64,000 nucleotides of DNA from assembly GCA_902800185.1 (NCBI GenBank), contig CADCDK010000006.1, positions 5,655-69,654 of the forward strand, written 5' to 3'. Shown here piece after piece: positions 17,220 to 26,843 of the stretch. The stretch's first letter is position 1. Every line of letters begins with the position of its first letter. The DNA is from an uncultured Prevotellaceae bacterium. Its GTDB lineage: Bacteria > Bacteroidota > Bacteroidia > Bacteroidales > Bacteroidaceae. The notes under the pieces were generated by a model. The model saw only the letters and a list, made by a program, of their open reading frames with translations. It did not search any database and had not been told where the DNA came from. The translations under genes were made by a program, and so were the position numbers.

Positions 17220-18797
17220 ATGAGAAGAAACATTTTTTGTCTGGCATTCTTGCTGATCATACCACATATTGGACTGGCACAAGGTCCAAACAACACAGGA
17301 ACATATTACCAAAGTGCCAACGGAAAGAAAGGCGCAGCCCTGAAGAGCGCCCTCTTTCAGATTATCAAGTCGCCCAACGTAACGAGCTACAAAGGACTGA
17401 CTGATGCATACAAGAAAACCGATACACGTCCCGACGGCTACGTGCGCGACTGGTATTCGAAGATCACCAACTATCGGCATGGAATCGACACGGGCTCATA
17501 CAGCAAGGAGGGAGACAGCTACAACAAGGAGCATACAGTCCCGCAAAGCTGGTTCAATGAAGCTTCGCCCATGAAGTCAGATGTCGTACACGTAGTTCCC
17601 ACAGACGGTTATGTGAACAACCGACGCAGCAACTATCCTTTTGGCGAAGTTTCCAACCCCACCTACGAGTCCGCCAACGGTTACTGCAAACTCGGTAAGT
17701 GCGTCACGGATGGCTACACAGGTACTGTCTTTGAACCGAATGACGAGATCAAAGGCGATATAGCCCGCATCTACTTCTACATGGCCACCTGTTATGAGGA
17801 CCGCTGCACCAGCTGGGGCAATGTGTTCACGAGCAGCAAGTATCCGGGGCTGGTGAGCTGGACACTCGACATGATGCTTAGATGGTCCGCACAAGACCCT
17901 GTGGACTCTGTCGAGAATGCCCGGAACAACGCCGTACAAGAGGTACAAGGCAACCGCAATCCCTTTGTGGACTACCCCGGACTGGAGGCCTATGTGTGGG
18001 GTGCCAAGACTGACTCGCTCTTTAACTATGAGAACTTCGATTCGGGCATAGCACCGATACCTAATCCCGACCCGAATCCTGATCCCGATCCAGACCCCAA
18101 CCCGAATCCTGATCCGAACCCCAATCCCGACCCAGATCCATATATTGAACCGACAGACGGCTATATATATAATAAGGTGGCGACTACAGACGAGCTGACC
18201 GTCGGCAGCTACTACATCATTGTCTGCGAAAGCACCAAGAACGGAGCACAGGCTTTGGGAACCTTCCTTTCCAACAGTACGAAAGCCATGGGCGGCGAGA
18301 GCATCACCATCACAGGCACACAGATAGCCACTCAGGTGAACGAAGCCGGCAAGCCCCACGAGATAACGCTGGGCGGAAGCGAGGGAGCCTATACCCTCTA
18401 CGATGCGACCGATGATGCCTACCTCGGAATGAGCAGCGACGAAAATGGATTGCACCACCTTGCTGACGACAGCACCAATGGGGCTAAGTGGAGCATTAGC
18501 TTCGATGCCACCGAGGGAGCCGTCATCAAGAACAACGCATACACTTCACGTACCCTGCGCTACAACAACAGCAGTCCACGCTTTGCCTGTTACAAGAGTG
18601 GACAAGAACCCGTGGAGCTCTACAAGCGTTCCACCCCCACAGCCATCGAAGATACTCGCTATATCACAAACACGACATCCGACACGCTGGACATCTTCGA
18701 CCTACAGGGACGAAAGGTCAGCACTGCCAAGGGAGCGTTGACCCTTCCGAGAGGTATCTATGTCATCAATGGAAAGAAATTCGTGATCAGCAAGTAA
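17220..18797 (+). CDS. Secreted endonuclease I family nuclease with type IX-like C-terminal tail
   Basis: The 525-residue protein has a signal peptide (about 1-21) and an endonuclease I domain (about 22-275) with the catalytic region EHTVPQSWF (H105) and HVVPTDGYVNNRRSNYPFG. An Asp/Asn-Pro linker (281-308), a central beta-rich domain and a C-terminal tail with DIFDLQGRKV and LPRGIYVI follow. The tail resembles Por-secretion sorting domains, and PorU and PorV are encoded at 38.8-43.7 kb. It probably degrades extracellular DNA for nutrients. It follows the inositol gene by 48 nt. Confidence 0.88.
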   Translation: MRRNIFCLAFLLIIPHIGLAQGPNNTGTYYQSANGKKGAALKSALFQIIKSPNVTSYKGLTDAYKKTDTRPDGYVRDWYSKITNYRHGIDTGSYSKEGDSYNKEHTVPQSWFNEASPMKSDVVHVVPTDGYVNNRRSNYPFGEVSNPTYESANGYCKLGKCVTDGYTGTVFEPNDEIKGDIARIYFYMATCYEDRCTSWGNVFTSSKYPGLVSWTLDMMLRWSAQDPVDSVENARNNAVQEVQGNRNPFVDYPGLEAYVWGAKTDSLFNYENFDSGIAPIPNPDPNPDPDPDPNPNPDPNPNPDPDPYIEPTDGYIYNKVATTDELTVGSYYIIVCESTKNGAQALGTFLSNSTKAMGGESITITGTQIATQVNEAGKPHEITLGGSEGAYTLYDATDDAYLGMSSDENGLHHLADDSTNGAKWSISFDATEGAVIKNNAYTSRTLRYNNSSPRFACYKSGQEPVELYKRSTPTAIEDTRYITNTTSDTLDIFDLQGRKVSTAKGALTLPRGIYVINGKKFVISK

Positions 18798-18827
18798 CCG
18801 TATCCTGCATAACAACAATCGAACAGC

Positions 18828-19493
18828 ATGGAGCCTTTGCAAATCAACAAACTCGGAACCCAGCCAACATGTGCACAGGAGATCCCCGCCCTACTCGACC
18901 AATACGGAATCAAGTGGATTCCTATCGCCGAGAACAACTGGGCTGAGAGCTTCCCCTATGAGCCGTCGGTCAGCTTTCGCATGGCACACACGGGACAGCA
19001 CATGCTGCTGCACTACAAGATTGAGGAAACTTGTATCCGAGCCGTTGCCGAGAAAGACAATGACAAGGTGTGCGAGGACTCCTGCTGTGAATTCTTTTTC
19101 CAACAACAAGAAGGTCCCAGCTATTACAACATTGAGTGTAATTGTGCCGGGACCCTTCTTCTGGGTTTTCGGGATAATCCTCTGTCAAGGAAACGTGCGA
19201 CTCCAGAAATACTCCAACTCGTTGACAGATGGAGCTCGCTCGGACGGGAGAAGCGTCTCCTACAGGAGGGTGACTTCCATTGGCAACTGGCATTGCTCAT
19301 TCCCGTTGCCGCCCTTTTCCAGAGCAATATCAGCTGTCTCGACGGCCTCCACGCGCGCTGCAATTTCTACAAATGCGGTGATCAACTGTCGCGACCGCAC
19401 TACCTTTCATGGCAGCCCATCAGAACCGACAAGCCCAACTTCCACGTGCCACAATTCTTCGGGGAATGCCGGTTCGAAGAGCATTGCCTGTAA
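18828..19493 (+). CDS. Carbohydrate-binding family 9-like protein
   Basis: A 221-residue beta-sandwich protein without a signal peptide, related to the CBM9/DOMON-like proteins found in Bacteroidetes (family shapes include CEDSCCEFFFQ and YYNIECNCAGTLLLGFRD). Its ligand and role are unknown. It follows the nuclease gene by 30 nt and converges on the GH43 gene, which ends 12 nt away. Confidence 0.75.
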   Translation: MEPLQINKLGTQPTCAQEIPALLDQYGIKWIPIAENNWAESFPYEPSVSFRMAHTGQHMLLHYKIEETCIRAVAEKDNDKVCEDSCCEFFFQQQEGPSYYNIECNCAGTLLLGFRDNPLSRKRATPEILQLVDRWSSLGREKRLLQEGDFHWQLALLIPVAALFQSNISCLDGLHARCNFYKCGDQLSRPHYLSWQPIRTDKPNFHVPQFFGECRFEEHCL

Positions 19494-19505
19494 GACCAGC
19501 TTGTT

Positions 19506-20537
19506 TTATTTCAGAGCTTTCACACCACGATGTGTGGGAACGACGGGACGGATGGTTCCGTCGGCATTGAACTCCATGCGGTCAATGCAGACCTCACGAT
19601 GGAAGCCCGGGCCTTGATCACGGTCGATGAAGTTCTTGTTGATGCGGTGATAGACGATGTACCACTCGTCGCGCCCAGGAATCTGCAGCACGCTATTGTG
19701 TGCAGGGCCGTAGATTTCCTGTGCCGGATCCTGTATCAATACAATGGGCTGCTCGGCAACCGTGATAGGGCCAAGCGGTGATGTCGAGGTGCCGTAAGCC
19801 ACATGATAGTTAGGAGAACCCGTATCATCTACCGACCAGAGGAAGTAATACAACCCGTTGCGCTTGAACACATAGGGAGCCTCACGATAGGCATAGTCCT
19901 GCAACGAGCCGCCACGCGGGGTCATCCGCACAACAGTCTCCTCCTTGATGCTGAGCATGTCGTCGTTCAGCTCGGCACCTGCCATATAGCCATTGCCCCA
20001 GTAGAGATAGCTCTTGCCCGTCTCGGGGTCGGTGAACACATCCACATCGATCTGCTGACCGTTCTTCTGTCCTTCCGGACGCTTATCGACAATGGGATGC
20101 CCCACTTCCTTGAACGGCCCGACGGGAGTGTCGGCCACAGCCACGCCAATGGCCTTTCCATGTCCTGTCTCGCCGCTGAAATAGAAGAAGTAGCGGTATT
20201 TGCCATCGATCAGTTTCTCTTCGATAGCCGGTGCCCACGCATTGCCACTTGCCCAGCGGGTGTCGCGCGGCAGGTTCAGGCACTGCCCTTCATACTGCCA
20301 AAAGGTCAGGTCGGCAGACGAGAAGCAGGTATAGTAACTTCCGCCCCACCCTGGCACGCCGTCGGTGGTGGAGTAGATGTAATAACGGTTGGTCAGGTGA
20401 GAGTACATCACCTCGGGATCGGCATGGAATCCAGCAAGGATGGGACTGCCGCTCCAGCGCTGCGCCATGGTGGTGAGGCATGAGAAAGCCAACAACCCGG
20501 CAAGCACGCCATGTCTAAGTCTTAGTTTTTTCATCAT
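19506..20537 (-). CDS. Glycoside hydrolase family 43 (arabinofuranosidase/xylosidase type)
   Basis: A 343-residue secreted five-blade propeller enzyme with a signal peptide (1-25). Expected catalytic groups are the base D40 in FHADPEV, the pKa-modulating aspartate in QQIDVDVF (D164 or D166) and the acid E219 in YREAPYV. It should release arabinose or xylose from plant polysaccharide. It is last in the minus-strand run that starts at nusB, 24 nt after aroB; no SusCD pair is beside it. Confidence 0.88.
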   Translation of the reverse strand: MMKKLRLRHGVLAGLLAFSCLTTMAQRWSGSPILAGFHADPEVMYSHLTNRYYIYSTTDGVPGWGGSYYTCFSSADLTFWQYEGQCLNLPRDTRWASGNAWAPAIEEKLIDGKYRYFFYFSGETGHGKAIGVAVADTPVGPFKEVGHPIVDKRPEGQKNGQQIDVDVFTDPETGKSYLYWGNGYMAGAELNDDMLSIKEETVVRMTPRGGSLQDYAYREAPYVFKRNGLYYFLWSVDDTGSPNYHVAYGTSTSPLGPITVAEQPIVLIQDPAQEIYGPAHNSVLQIPGRDEWYIVYHRINKNFIDRDQGPGFHREVCIDRMEFNADGTIRPVVPTHRGVKALK

Positions 20538-20561
20538 CTTTGTTCTCTATTACAGTTTGAA

Positions 20562-21623
20562 TTATTGTCCTTCGCGATAAAAGTCGAGAGCCTCCTCGAT
20601 CTCCGCTTTCGTCGCCGTCTGGTTGATACGAATGTCACCGATGTCACCCAACAAGGTGAAGTTGATGATGCCGGCGGTGTTCTTCTTGTCGTGTGTCATC
20701 AGTTCAAGCAGCACGGGATAGTCGTCACAAGTGAAGGAGAAACGACCATAGTTCTCATGGATGAACCTGACGGTCTGCCGCATCTTGTCAACAGGGAAGC
20801 CCGCTTTCACCGTACTGAGATAAAGCTCGCACACCATTCCAAAGGCCACGGCATAGCCATGGAGAACAGGTCTTCCGCTCTTCATGGCAAACGATTCGAA
20901 GGCATGCCCCATCGTGTGCCCCACGTTCAGTGCCTTGCGGATGCCGTGCTCCAACGGGTCTTCCTCGACAATGCGCTGTTTCACCGCCACGGAGTCTGCC
21001 AACATGCGCTGCAACTGCGCAAGGTCGGGATGCGACAAATCGAAGTTCACCAGTTCAGCCCACATGCTGTCAGTGCTGATGAGTCCATGCTTGAGCATCT
21101 CAGCATAGCCCGAAGCGATGTTCTCCGCATCAAGCGTGTTCAGGAAGAGGGTGCTCAGAATGACACAACGGGAGTTGTTGAACACACCTATCTCGTTCTT
21201 CAATCCGCCGAAGTTAATGCCCGTCTTGCCTCCGACACTGGCATCGACCATCGCCAACAGCGTTGTCGGAATATTGATAAAGTCTATGCCACGCTTAAAG
21301 GTGGAAGCCGCAAAGCCTCCGAGATCCGTCACCATGCCGCCGCCGAGGTTGATCATACAGGAATGACGGGATGCGCCGCCACGTTGCAATGCCTCCCATA
21401 CATGGGCCATGGCATCGAGATCCTTGTGTACGTCGCCAGGCTTGATGGTGATGACCTGTGCGTCATGCAGACATGAGAACCCACTCACCACAGGCAGACA
21501 TAGCGCCCGTGTGGTCTCATCGGTGAGCACAAAAAGACGGTCGTAGCTGCGCTCCGAGACGGCGGCAGCCACATCCTGTTCCAAGCATGCCGATATCAAA
21601 ACCCGTTGTCGGCTTGTCATCAT
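20562..21623 (-). CDS. aroB: 3-dehydroquinate synthase
   Basis: Converts DAHP to 3-dehydroquinate in the shikimate pathway, using NAD and a divalent metal. The 353-residue length is typical. Visible motifs are GGGMVTDLGGFAASTFKRG, the IPTTLLAMVDASVGGKTGIN block and the metal-site region NVGHTMGHAFE. It lies 15 nt after the DUF5606 gene. Confidence 0.95.
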   Translation of the reverse strand: MMTSRQRVLISACLEQDVAAAVSERSYDRLFVLTDETTRALCLPVVSGFSCLHDAQVITIKPGDVHKDLDAMAHVWEALQRGGASRHSCMINLGGGMVTDLGGFAASTFKRGIDFINIPTTLLAMVDASVGGKTGINFGGLKNEIGVFNNSRCVILSTLFLNTLDAENIASGYAEMLKHGLISTDSMWAELVNFDLSHPDLAQLQRMLADSVAVKQRIVEEDPLEHGIRKALNVGHTMGHAFESFAMKSGRPVLHGYAVAFGMVCELYLSTVKAGFPVDKMRQTVRFIHENYGRFSFTCDDYPVLLELMTHDKKNTAGIINFTLLGDIGDIRINQTATKAEIEEALDFYREGQ

Positions 21624-21638
21624 CTTCTTTTAGGGTAT

Positions 21639-22079
21639 TTATGCGTTTTGACGATCTTCCACGTTGTCACCCTCGGTGGGAGCCAGCACAGCCTCGAAAT
21701 CGGTGATGCCGTTCTTGACCAGGATATTGTACCACTGGATGAGCTTCTTGATGTCGCTGTCGTGTACACGGTCGCGGTCGTAGTCGGGCAGCACCTGGGC
21801 GAAATACTCACGCAACTCCTTGCCGGAAGCTTTCTTGTAGTTGAGCGAGCACTCCTTGCTTGCTTCCTTCTCGCCGAGATTCTTCAGGACCTTCCACAGG
21901 GGGATATCCTCAGAATCGGTGAACATGGCTATATCGCCAAGGCTCGTCACGCGGTCGGTAGCAAAAGCTGGCATGCGCTTCTTGGCCTCGTCAAGAGATT
22001 CAACAATAAGGTTCATTTTCCCGCGGCTTACCAGACGATAGAGCCCTGGCTTGCCTGCAATTGAAAGAATTGTTTCCAT
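21639..22079 (-). CDS. DUF5606-family conserved protein
   Basis: A 146-residue cytoplasmic protein conserved in Bacteroidetes, function unknown. The N-terminal ILSIAGKPGLYRLVSRG and the DRVTSLGDIAMFTD segment are the recognisable parts. It sits next to coaE (gap 2 nt), an arrangement often kept in Bacteroidales. Confidence 0.82.
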   Translation of the reverse strand: METILSIAGKPGLYRLVSRGKMNLIVESLDEAKKRMPAFATDRVTSLGDIAMFTDSEDIPLWKVLKNLGEKEASKECSLNYKKASGKELREYFAQVLPDYDRDRVHDSDIKKLIQWYNILVKNGITDFEAVLAPTEGDNVEDRQNA

Positions 22080-22081
22080 TG

Positions 22082-22657
22082 TTATTTCTTTTCTTTATTT
22101 TGAATGATTTGAAAAATTTTGTCTAATTGTCCTGAGACATCGGTCTGTCCGTCATTGACCACCGTGAAGTCGGAGCGTCGGGCCACTTCCTCCTGCGACA
22201 TCTGGCGGTGAATCCACTCCAAAGCCTTCTCCCTACTGATGCCGTCTCGCTGCATGATACGCTGCACCCGTGTCTCCTCGGGGGCTGTCACACACACGAC
22301 GTAGTCGCAATGCACACGACGGTTGAAACCGCTCTCGAAGAGGATGGCACTCTCGAACCACTCGTAGTCTGATGCGAGGAAGTCCTCTGCCACCGCAGGG
22401 TGTACCACATCGTTGACCGCCTGCTTGTTGCTCTCGGAGGAGAGCAGGAACTGTGCCAGCACAGCCTTTTGCAGCAATCCGTCACGATAGAGCTGACGCC
22501 CCACGAGCCGACAAAGCTTCTCCTGCAACTGAACAGAGGTCCGCATGAGCCGCTTGGCAGCCTCATCGCAATCGTAAACCCGAATGCCGCGCATGGCAAG
22601 ACAACGGCACACATACGACTTGCCACTTCCTATTCCTCCTGTGATGGCGATGATCAT
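22082..22657 (-). CDS. coaE: Dephospho-CoA kinase
   Basis: Phosphorylates the 3' hydroxyl of dephospho-CoA, the last step of CoA synthesis. The 191-residue P-loop kinase has GGIGSGKS at 7-14 and the VYDCDEAAKRLM segment. It starts 5 nt after the ybbR-like gene and is likely translated from the same transcript. Confidence 0.94.
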   Translation of the reverse strand: MIIAITGGIGSGKSYVCRCLAMRGIRVYDCDEAAKRLMRTSVQLQEKLCRLVGRQLYRDGLLQKAVLAQFLLSSESNKQAVNDVVHPAVAEDFLASDYEWFESAILFESGFNRRVHCDYVVCVTAPEETRVQRIMQRDGISREKALEWIHRQMSQEEVARRSDFTVVNDGQTDVSGQLDKIFQIIQNKEKK

Positions 22658-22662
22658 GGCAG

Positions 22663-23643
22663 TTACTGCTGTTCAATGAGATAATCTACATTCGTCAGTT
22701 CCAGCCAGGCCTTGAGCACAGCGTGGGGATAGGTGCGCAAATGCAACTCGCACTTCTCAGACGGTCTGGCAGCAAGCTCATTGTAGTCCACTTCCACACG
22801 GAACTGAGAGGGACGAATCTGGCGGAACGTCCGCACGCCACAAGTGAAATGAACCTTCACGCGCGACGGGAATGTACGCAACACACGACCTTCCGGCATA
22901 TTGACGGCAATGATAGGAACCTCCATCGACTCGTCGATCAACACATCGGGATAAAGACCGATGCGCACCTTCTCCGGAACTGTCTTCACGCCACGAAGCT
23001 TCTGCAAGGAAACCTCACGTATCACGGTGTCCTGCAGGTTCACGATTTCCAGTTCCTCCGTATATGCCGCTTTTATGCTGTCAATCATATTCTTGCCAGC
23101 ATAAATGGTGACAGAGTCTGGCCAGAAAGCTGTACGGGCAAGATAAAAGCTCTTACTGGGCTCCACACGGCCAACCAACTTCACAGGAACACGCTTCGAC
23201 TGCCCATAATTGAAATAGAACTCAAGTCGCTCGGGCTTCATCGAAGTGATCTTCGAGGAACTGTATAGCTGGGTGTACAGATGCTTGTAGAAATCTGCTA
23301 CAGGCACAACGCCCCTGCCCGTCTGCTTATTGGCATAGCTTCCGAAGTTCAGGATCACGGGTCGGATCACGTCGCCATACATGTAAGTCATCAGCATGTA
23401 GCCCTTGTCACTGACCGTCACACGGACAGTATCTTCCAATGGCGTGGTGAGAACGACATTCTTCGGCACATTCGTCATCTGCAAGGGCACGTCAATGTCT
23501 TTCTCGTAGGTCTCGTTCAGCGTCAGAATGAGCCAGAACGTGCTGCTCAGCGCAAGGAAAACCAAAAAAACAAGGAAGTCCTTGTTCACGATTGTGAGCA
23601 AGAACCTCCTGATGGTTTCGTATGTGCGCTGGGATTCAAACAT
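22663..23643 (-). CDS. YbbR-like (CdaR-like) membrane-anchored protein
   Basis: A 326-residue protein with one N-terminal transmembrane helix (about 22-43) and several periplasmic YbbR-type beta repeats. In Firmicutes CdaR regulates the CdaA cyclase; a cyclase partner is not visible here, so its role is open. Its start codon overlaps the yajC stop by one nucleotide. Confidence 0.8.
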   Translation of the reverse strand: MFESQRTYETIRRFLLTIVNKDFLVFLVFLALSSTFWLILTLNETYEKDIDVPLQMTNVPKNVVLTTPLEDTVRVTVSDKGYMLMTYMYGDVIRPVILNFGSYANKQTGRGVVPVADFYKHLYTQLYSSSKITSMKPERLEFYFNYGQSKRVPVKLVGRVEPSKSFYLARTAFWPDSVTIYAGKNMIDSIKAAYTEELEIVNLQDTVIREVSLQKLRGVKTVPEKVRIGLYPDVLIDESMEVPIIAVNMPEGRVLRTFPSRVKVHFTCGVRTFRQIRPSQFRVEVDYNELAARPSEKCELHLRTYPHAVLKAWLELTNVDYLIEQQ

Positions 23644-23966
23644 TAGCGAGCTGTGTTTTGAGAAGCTGCCGCATTAGCGAACACGTAGTTCTTATCGACA
23701 GTGATAACGACGCCACGGGCTATCTCCACCTCCACAACATTTTCTGCGAGGTTCACACGACGCACCGTTCCATGCACGCCACCGCCTGTCACAATCTTAT
23801 CACCTTCCTTCAGCGCATTCTGGAAATTGCGGATTTCTTTCTGTTTCTTTTGTTGGGGACGAATCATGAAGAACCACATAATGGCAAAGATGGCAATCAT
23901 CATGATCAGGAATCCCATCGAGCCGCCGCCCTGTGAGGCCTGAGCCGCAAGTAACATTGTTGTCAT
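23643..23966 (-). CDS. yajC: Preprotein translocase subunit YajC
   Basis: A 107-residue accessory subunit of the Sec/SecDF holotranslocon. One transmembrane helix (about 17-36) is followed by the conserved FMIRPQQKKQKE and a cytoplasmic domain with EGDKIVTGGGVHG. Gene order nusB-yajC-ybbR-coaE is typical of Bacteroidales. Confidence 0.94.
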   Translation of the reverse strand: MTTMLLAAQASQGGGSMGFLIMMIAIFAIMWFFMIRPQQKKQKEIRNFQNALKEGDKIVTGGGVHGTVRRVNLAENVVEVEIARGVVITVDKNYVFANAAASQNTAR

Positions 23967-24007
23967 AGTTATATAATGTATTAAAATTTAACAATCGGTT
24001 TGGAATA

Positions 24008-24958
24008 TTATTCTGTGGGTCGCTGTGGAGCAGCCATGGGTTTCAACATCTTGCCGGTACTGACGAGGTGACGGGCAATGGTGTCGAGCATGCCGTTGAT
24101 ATAGCCGCCGCTCTTGAATGTGCTGTAGAGCTTGGCCAAATCTACGTATTCGTTGATGGTGACGTTGACGGGGATATTGGGGAACGTCAACATCTCGGCA
24201 ATGGCAATCTGCATGATCACCACATCCATATAGGCAAGACGGTCGAAGTCCCAGTTGCGCGAAGCCTCGCTCATGTATCGCTGATAGGTATCGGCATTGA
24301 GGATGGTGGCACGGAACAATTTACGGGCAAAATCCTTGTCCTCCTCGTCCTTGTACTCTGGCAACAGCTCCTGATGGGTTCCGTTCTTCGGTTCAAAGCG
24401 CCGAATGGTCTTCAGCACGAAAGTATCAACGATTTCCTTGTCATCATTCCAATACAGGCTTTTCTCTTCCAACAGGGCATCAAGGTCCTCATTCTCCTGA
24501 ATCAGCATTTTGTAGAGCTTGCGCCACAACTCGCGGTCGGCCTCATAACTGTCGTCATCACTGGCCATATAGTCCTTATAGACTGACGTTTCCTCAATCA
24601 TGTTGCACATTTTGCGCACAAACTCCATGTGATCCTCCCAAGTCTGCTTCTGTCCCTGGGTAAACTCGCAAAGCATCTTGTTCTCCTCTAACTGCAAGGC
24701 AAACTTGTTATCCGCGAACTTTCCAGAAGGAGCCTCCGTCCCTTCTCGCTCAGCACGCTGAGTAAGGATCTCCACCCTGTGACGCTCTTCACGGGAGATA
24801 GAAACTATGAGACAAAGCAAATAGTTATACAAATCATAAGCCTTGGAAAGACTAAACAACAACTCCTTCTCCGCATTGTCAATGTTTCTGTTACCGTTTT
24901 GGTAATAAGCGTAGGTTAACTGGACAACTTTAATCCTTATGAGTTCACGATTAATCAT
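24008..24958 (-). CDS. nusB: Transcription antitermination factor NusB, long Bacteroidetes form
   Basis: The 316-residue protein is about twice the length of E. coli NusB. The C-terminal half (about 180-305) carries the all-helical NusB fold with family blocks AEMLTFPNIPVNVTINEYVD and INGMLD. The N-terminal half is helical, with its own NusB-like start MINRELIRIKVVQLTYA. It binds boxA RNA with ribosomal protein S10 during rRNA transcription. A -7 element at 24996-25003 serves it. Confidence 0.92.
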   Translation of the reverse strand: MINRELIRIKVVQLTYAYYQNGNRNIDNAEKELLFSLSKAYDLYNYLLCLIVSISREERHRVEILTQRAEREGTEAPSGKFADNKFALQLEENKMLCEFTQGQKQTWEDHMEFVRKMCNMIEETSVYKDYMASDDDSYEADRELWRKLYKMLIQENEDLDALLEEKSLYWNDDKEIVDTFVLKTIRRFEPKNGTHQELLPEYKDEEDKDFARKLFRATILNADTYQRYMSEASRNWDFDRLAYMDVVIMQIAIAEMLTFPNIPVNVTINEYVDLAKLYSTFKSGGYINGMLDTIARHLVSTGKMLKPMAAPQRPTE

Positions 24959-24995
24959 GCTTCTAAGTCTATTATGTGTTTCTTAAATTCGAATG

Positions 24996-25003
24996 CAAAA
25001 ATA
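24996..25003 (-). promoter_or_regulatory. -7 promoter element of the nusB operon
   Basis: Minus-strand TATTTTTG followed by C matches TAnnTTTG, about 38 nt before the nusB start and divergent from the rplY promoter. Confidence 0.5.
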
Positions 25004-25076
25004 AAAAAAATATGTAGAACACACAAGAAAGACTACCTTTTTCTATGTTATTTTTGTAATTTTTCAGCATTTATCT

Positions 25077-25106
25077 TTTGACTTTCGGCTTTTTTTTATA
25101 CCTTTG
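25077..25106 (+). promoter_or_regulatory. Promoter of rplY-pth-hslR
   Basis: TTTG at 25077-25080, an 18-nt spacer and TACCTTTG at 25099-25106 form a near-consensus Bacteroidetes promoter. The leader before the rplY ATG (25190) is about 75 nt. Confidence 0.75.
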
Positions 25107-25189
25107 CACCGCTTTTTTGAGCACATCGTGTGATGGCGAATTAAGCAAAACGAGATTTACAACTTAATTTAGAGTAACACAAATTTATT

Positions 25190-25786
25190 ATGAAAGAATT
25201 TGCATTGACCGGTAAGAAGCGTGAAACCGTTGGAAAAAAAGCTTCTAAAATGATGCGCAAGGAAGGACTTGTTCCCTGCAACATCTATGGTGAAGAACTT
25301 GTTGAGGGCAAGCCCGTAGCAACAGCATTTGCCATTCCCATGGCAGACCTCCGCAAGGCTATCTACACACCCGAGATCTATCTCATCAACCTCACCATCG
25401 ACGGCAAGGAGCGCAAGGCCATTATCAAGGAACTGCAGTTCCACCCCGTTACAGACGCCCTGCTGCACGTTGACTTCCTCGAAGTAAACGAGACGAAGCC
25501 CATCACCATCGGCATTCCCGTGAAGCTCAATGGTCTGGCTATCGGTGTACGCAATGGTGGTAAGCTGAACCTCTCCATCCGCAAGATCAACGTCACTGCT
25601 CCCTACAAGCAGATTCCTGAGATCCTGAACATCGACGTTACCAAGCTGGAGCTCGGAAAGAGCATCAAGGTGGGCGAGCTGAGCTTCGAGGGTCTTCAGA
25701 TTGCAACATCTCCCGAGGTTGTTGTATGTTCTGTGAAGGCTACACGTGCTTCTCGTTCTGCTGCTGCCGCAGCTACCGAGGCATAA
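25190..25786 (+). CDS. rplY: 50S ribosomal protein L25 (general stress protein Ctc type)
   Basis: The 198-residue two-domain form of L25: an N-terminal 5S rRNA-binding domain (with the KMMRKEGLVPCNIYGE block) and the C-terminal TL5/CTC beta domain. It ends in an Ala-rich tail. It heads a plus-strand operon with pth and hslR, all linked to translation. Confidence 0.95.
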   Translation: MKEFALTGKKRETVGKKASKMMRKEGLVPCNIYGEELVEGKPVATAFAIPMADLRKAIYTPEIYLINLTIDGKERKAIIKELQFHPVTDALLHVDFLEVNETKPITIGIPVKLNGLAIGVRNGGKLNLSIRKINVTAPYKQIPEILNIDVTKLELGKSIKVGELSFEGLQIATSPEVVVCSVKATRASRSAAAAATEA

Positions 25787-25804
25787 ACTGATGAACGATT
25801 TTAC

Positions 25805-26389
25805 ATGGACAAATATTTAATTGTGGGACTGGGAAACCCTGGCGACGAATACGCCGATACCCGCCACAACACTGGATACATGGTATTGGACGCTTTCGCA
25901 AAGGCGTCCAATATTGTTTTCTCAGACAAGCGGTACGGCTATGTGGCAGAGACATCCCTCAAAGGACGGAAAGTCTTCCTGCTGAAGCCCACCACCTACA
26001 TGAACCTCAGCGGGAACGCCGTGCGCTATTGGCTCAACAAAGAGAACATCGACCAAAAGCGGCTGCTCGTCGTCTCTGATGAAGTGGCACTTCCTTTGGG
26101 CGCTTTCCGTCTCAAGGCCAACGGCTCCAACGGTGGACACAACGGATTGGGACATATACAGCAACTCATCGGACAAGACTATGCCCGCCTGCGCATGGGT
26201 ATCGGCAACGACTTCCCCAAGGGGATGCAAATCGACTGGGTGCTGGGTCACTACAGCGAGGAACAACAGAAAATCCTGCAACCCGCCATAGACACAGCCG
26301 TGGAAATCATCAAGAGCTTCGTACTGGCAGGCATAGACATCACGATGAACCAGTTCAACAAATTGGGAAAGGGAGTTCCTCATGAATGA
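25805..26389 (+). CDS. pth: Peptidyl-tRNA hydrolase
   Basis: Releases peptides from prematurely dropped peptidyl-tRNA. The 194-residue enzyme has the N-terminal [20 protein letters not shown] signature, the catalytic histidine H21, and conserved [10 protein letters not shown] and NGGHNGL motifs. It overlaps hslR by 8 nt. Confidence 0.96.
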   Translation: MDKYLIVGLGNPGDEYADTRHNTGYMVLDAFAKASNIVFSDKRYGYVAETSLKGRKVFLLKPTTYMNLSGNAVRYWLNKENIDQKRLLVVSDEVALPLGAFRLKANGSNGGHNGLGHIQQLIGQDYARLRMGIGNDFPKGMQIDWVLGHYSEEQQKILQPAIDTAVEIIKSFVLAGIDITMNQFNKLGKGVPHE

Positions 26390-26792
26390 AGCCCGCATAG
26401 ACAAATGGCTATGGGCAGCACGCATTTTCAAGACCCGCTCCATCGCTGCCGATGCCTGCAAGAACGGACGTGTCACCATGGGAGGGGTCAACGTCAAGCC
26501 TTCACGCCCCATCAAAGAAGGCGAAATCATCCATGTCAAGAAACCACCCATCACCTATTCCTTCAAGGTTCTGAAGACCATTGAGCAGCGTGTGGGTGCC
26601 AAACTCATTCCAGAGGTTTACGAGAACGTCACCGACCCGAAGCAATACGAACTGTTAGAGATGAGCCGAATCAGCGGCTTCGTCAACCGCGCCAGAGGAA
26701 CCGGACGCCCCACCAAGAAAGAACGCAGGGCACTCGATGCCTTTGTCGATCCCGCCCTCTTCGGATTCGATGACGAATTCGACGAAGACTGA
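26382..26792 (+). CDS. hslR: S4-domain RNA-binding protein (Hsp15-like)
   Basis: A 136-residue protein with an N-terminal S4 domain ([16 protein letters not shown], residues 5-20, and [19 protein letters not shown]). Hsp15 binds stalled 50S subunits carrying peptidyl-tRNA, which fits its overlap with pth. The acidic C-terminus ends at the boundary of the accessory island; a palindromic repeat begins 2 nt after the stop. Confidence 0.92.
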   Translation: MNEARIDKWLWAARIFKTRSIAADACKNGRVTMGGVNVKPSRPIKEGEIIHVKKPPITYSFKVLKTIEQRVGAKLIPEVYENVTDPKQYELLEMSRISGFVNRARGTGRPTKKERRALDAFVDPALFGFDDEFDED

Positions 26793-26794
26793 CT

Positions 26795-26843
26795 CAAGGC
26801 AAGCACCGTTCCTTTTGAAGTTTTTCGTTCAAAGGCGTGCTAC
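26795..26843 (+). repeat. 49-bp palindromic repeat, copy A
   Basis: This segment matches 27593-27641 at 41 of 49 positions. It can fold as GCAC...CCTTTTGAA-loop-TTCAAAGG.GTGC. It starts just after the hslR stop and may double as its transcript end. Confidence 0.7.
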
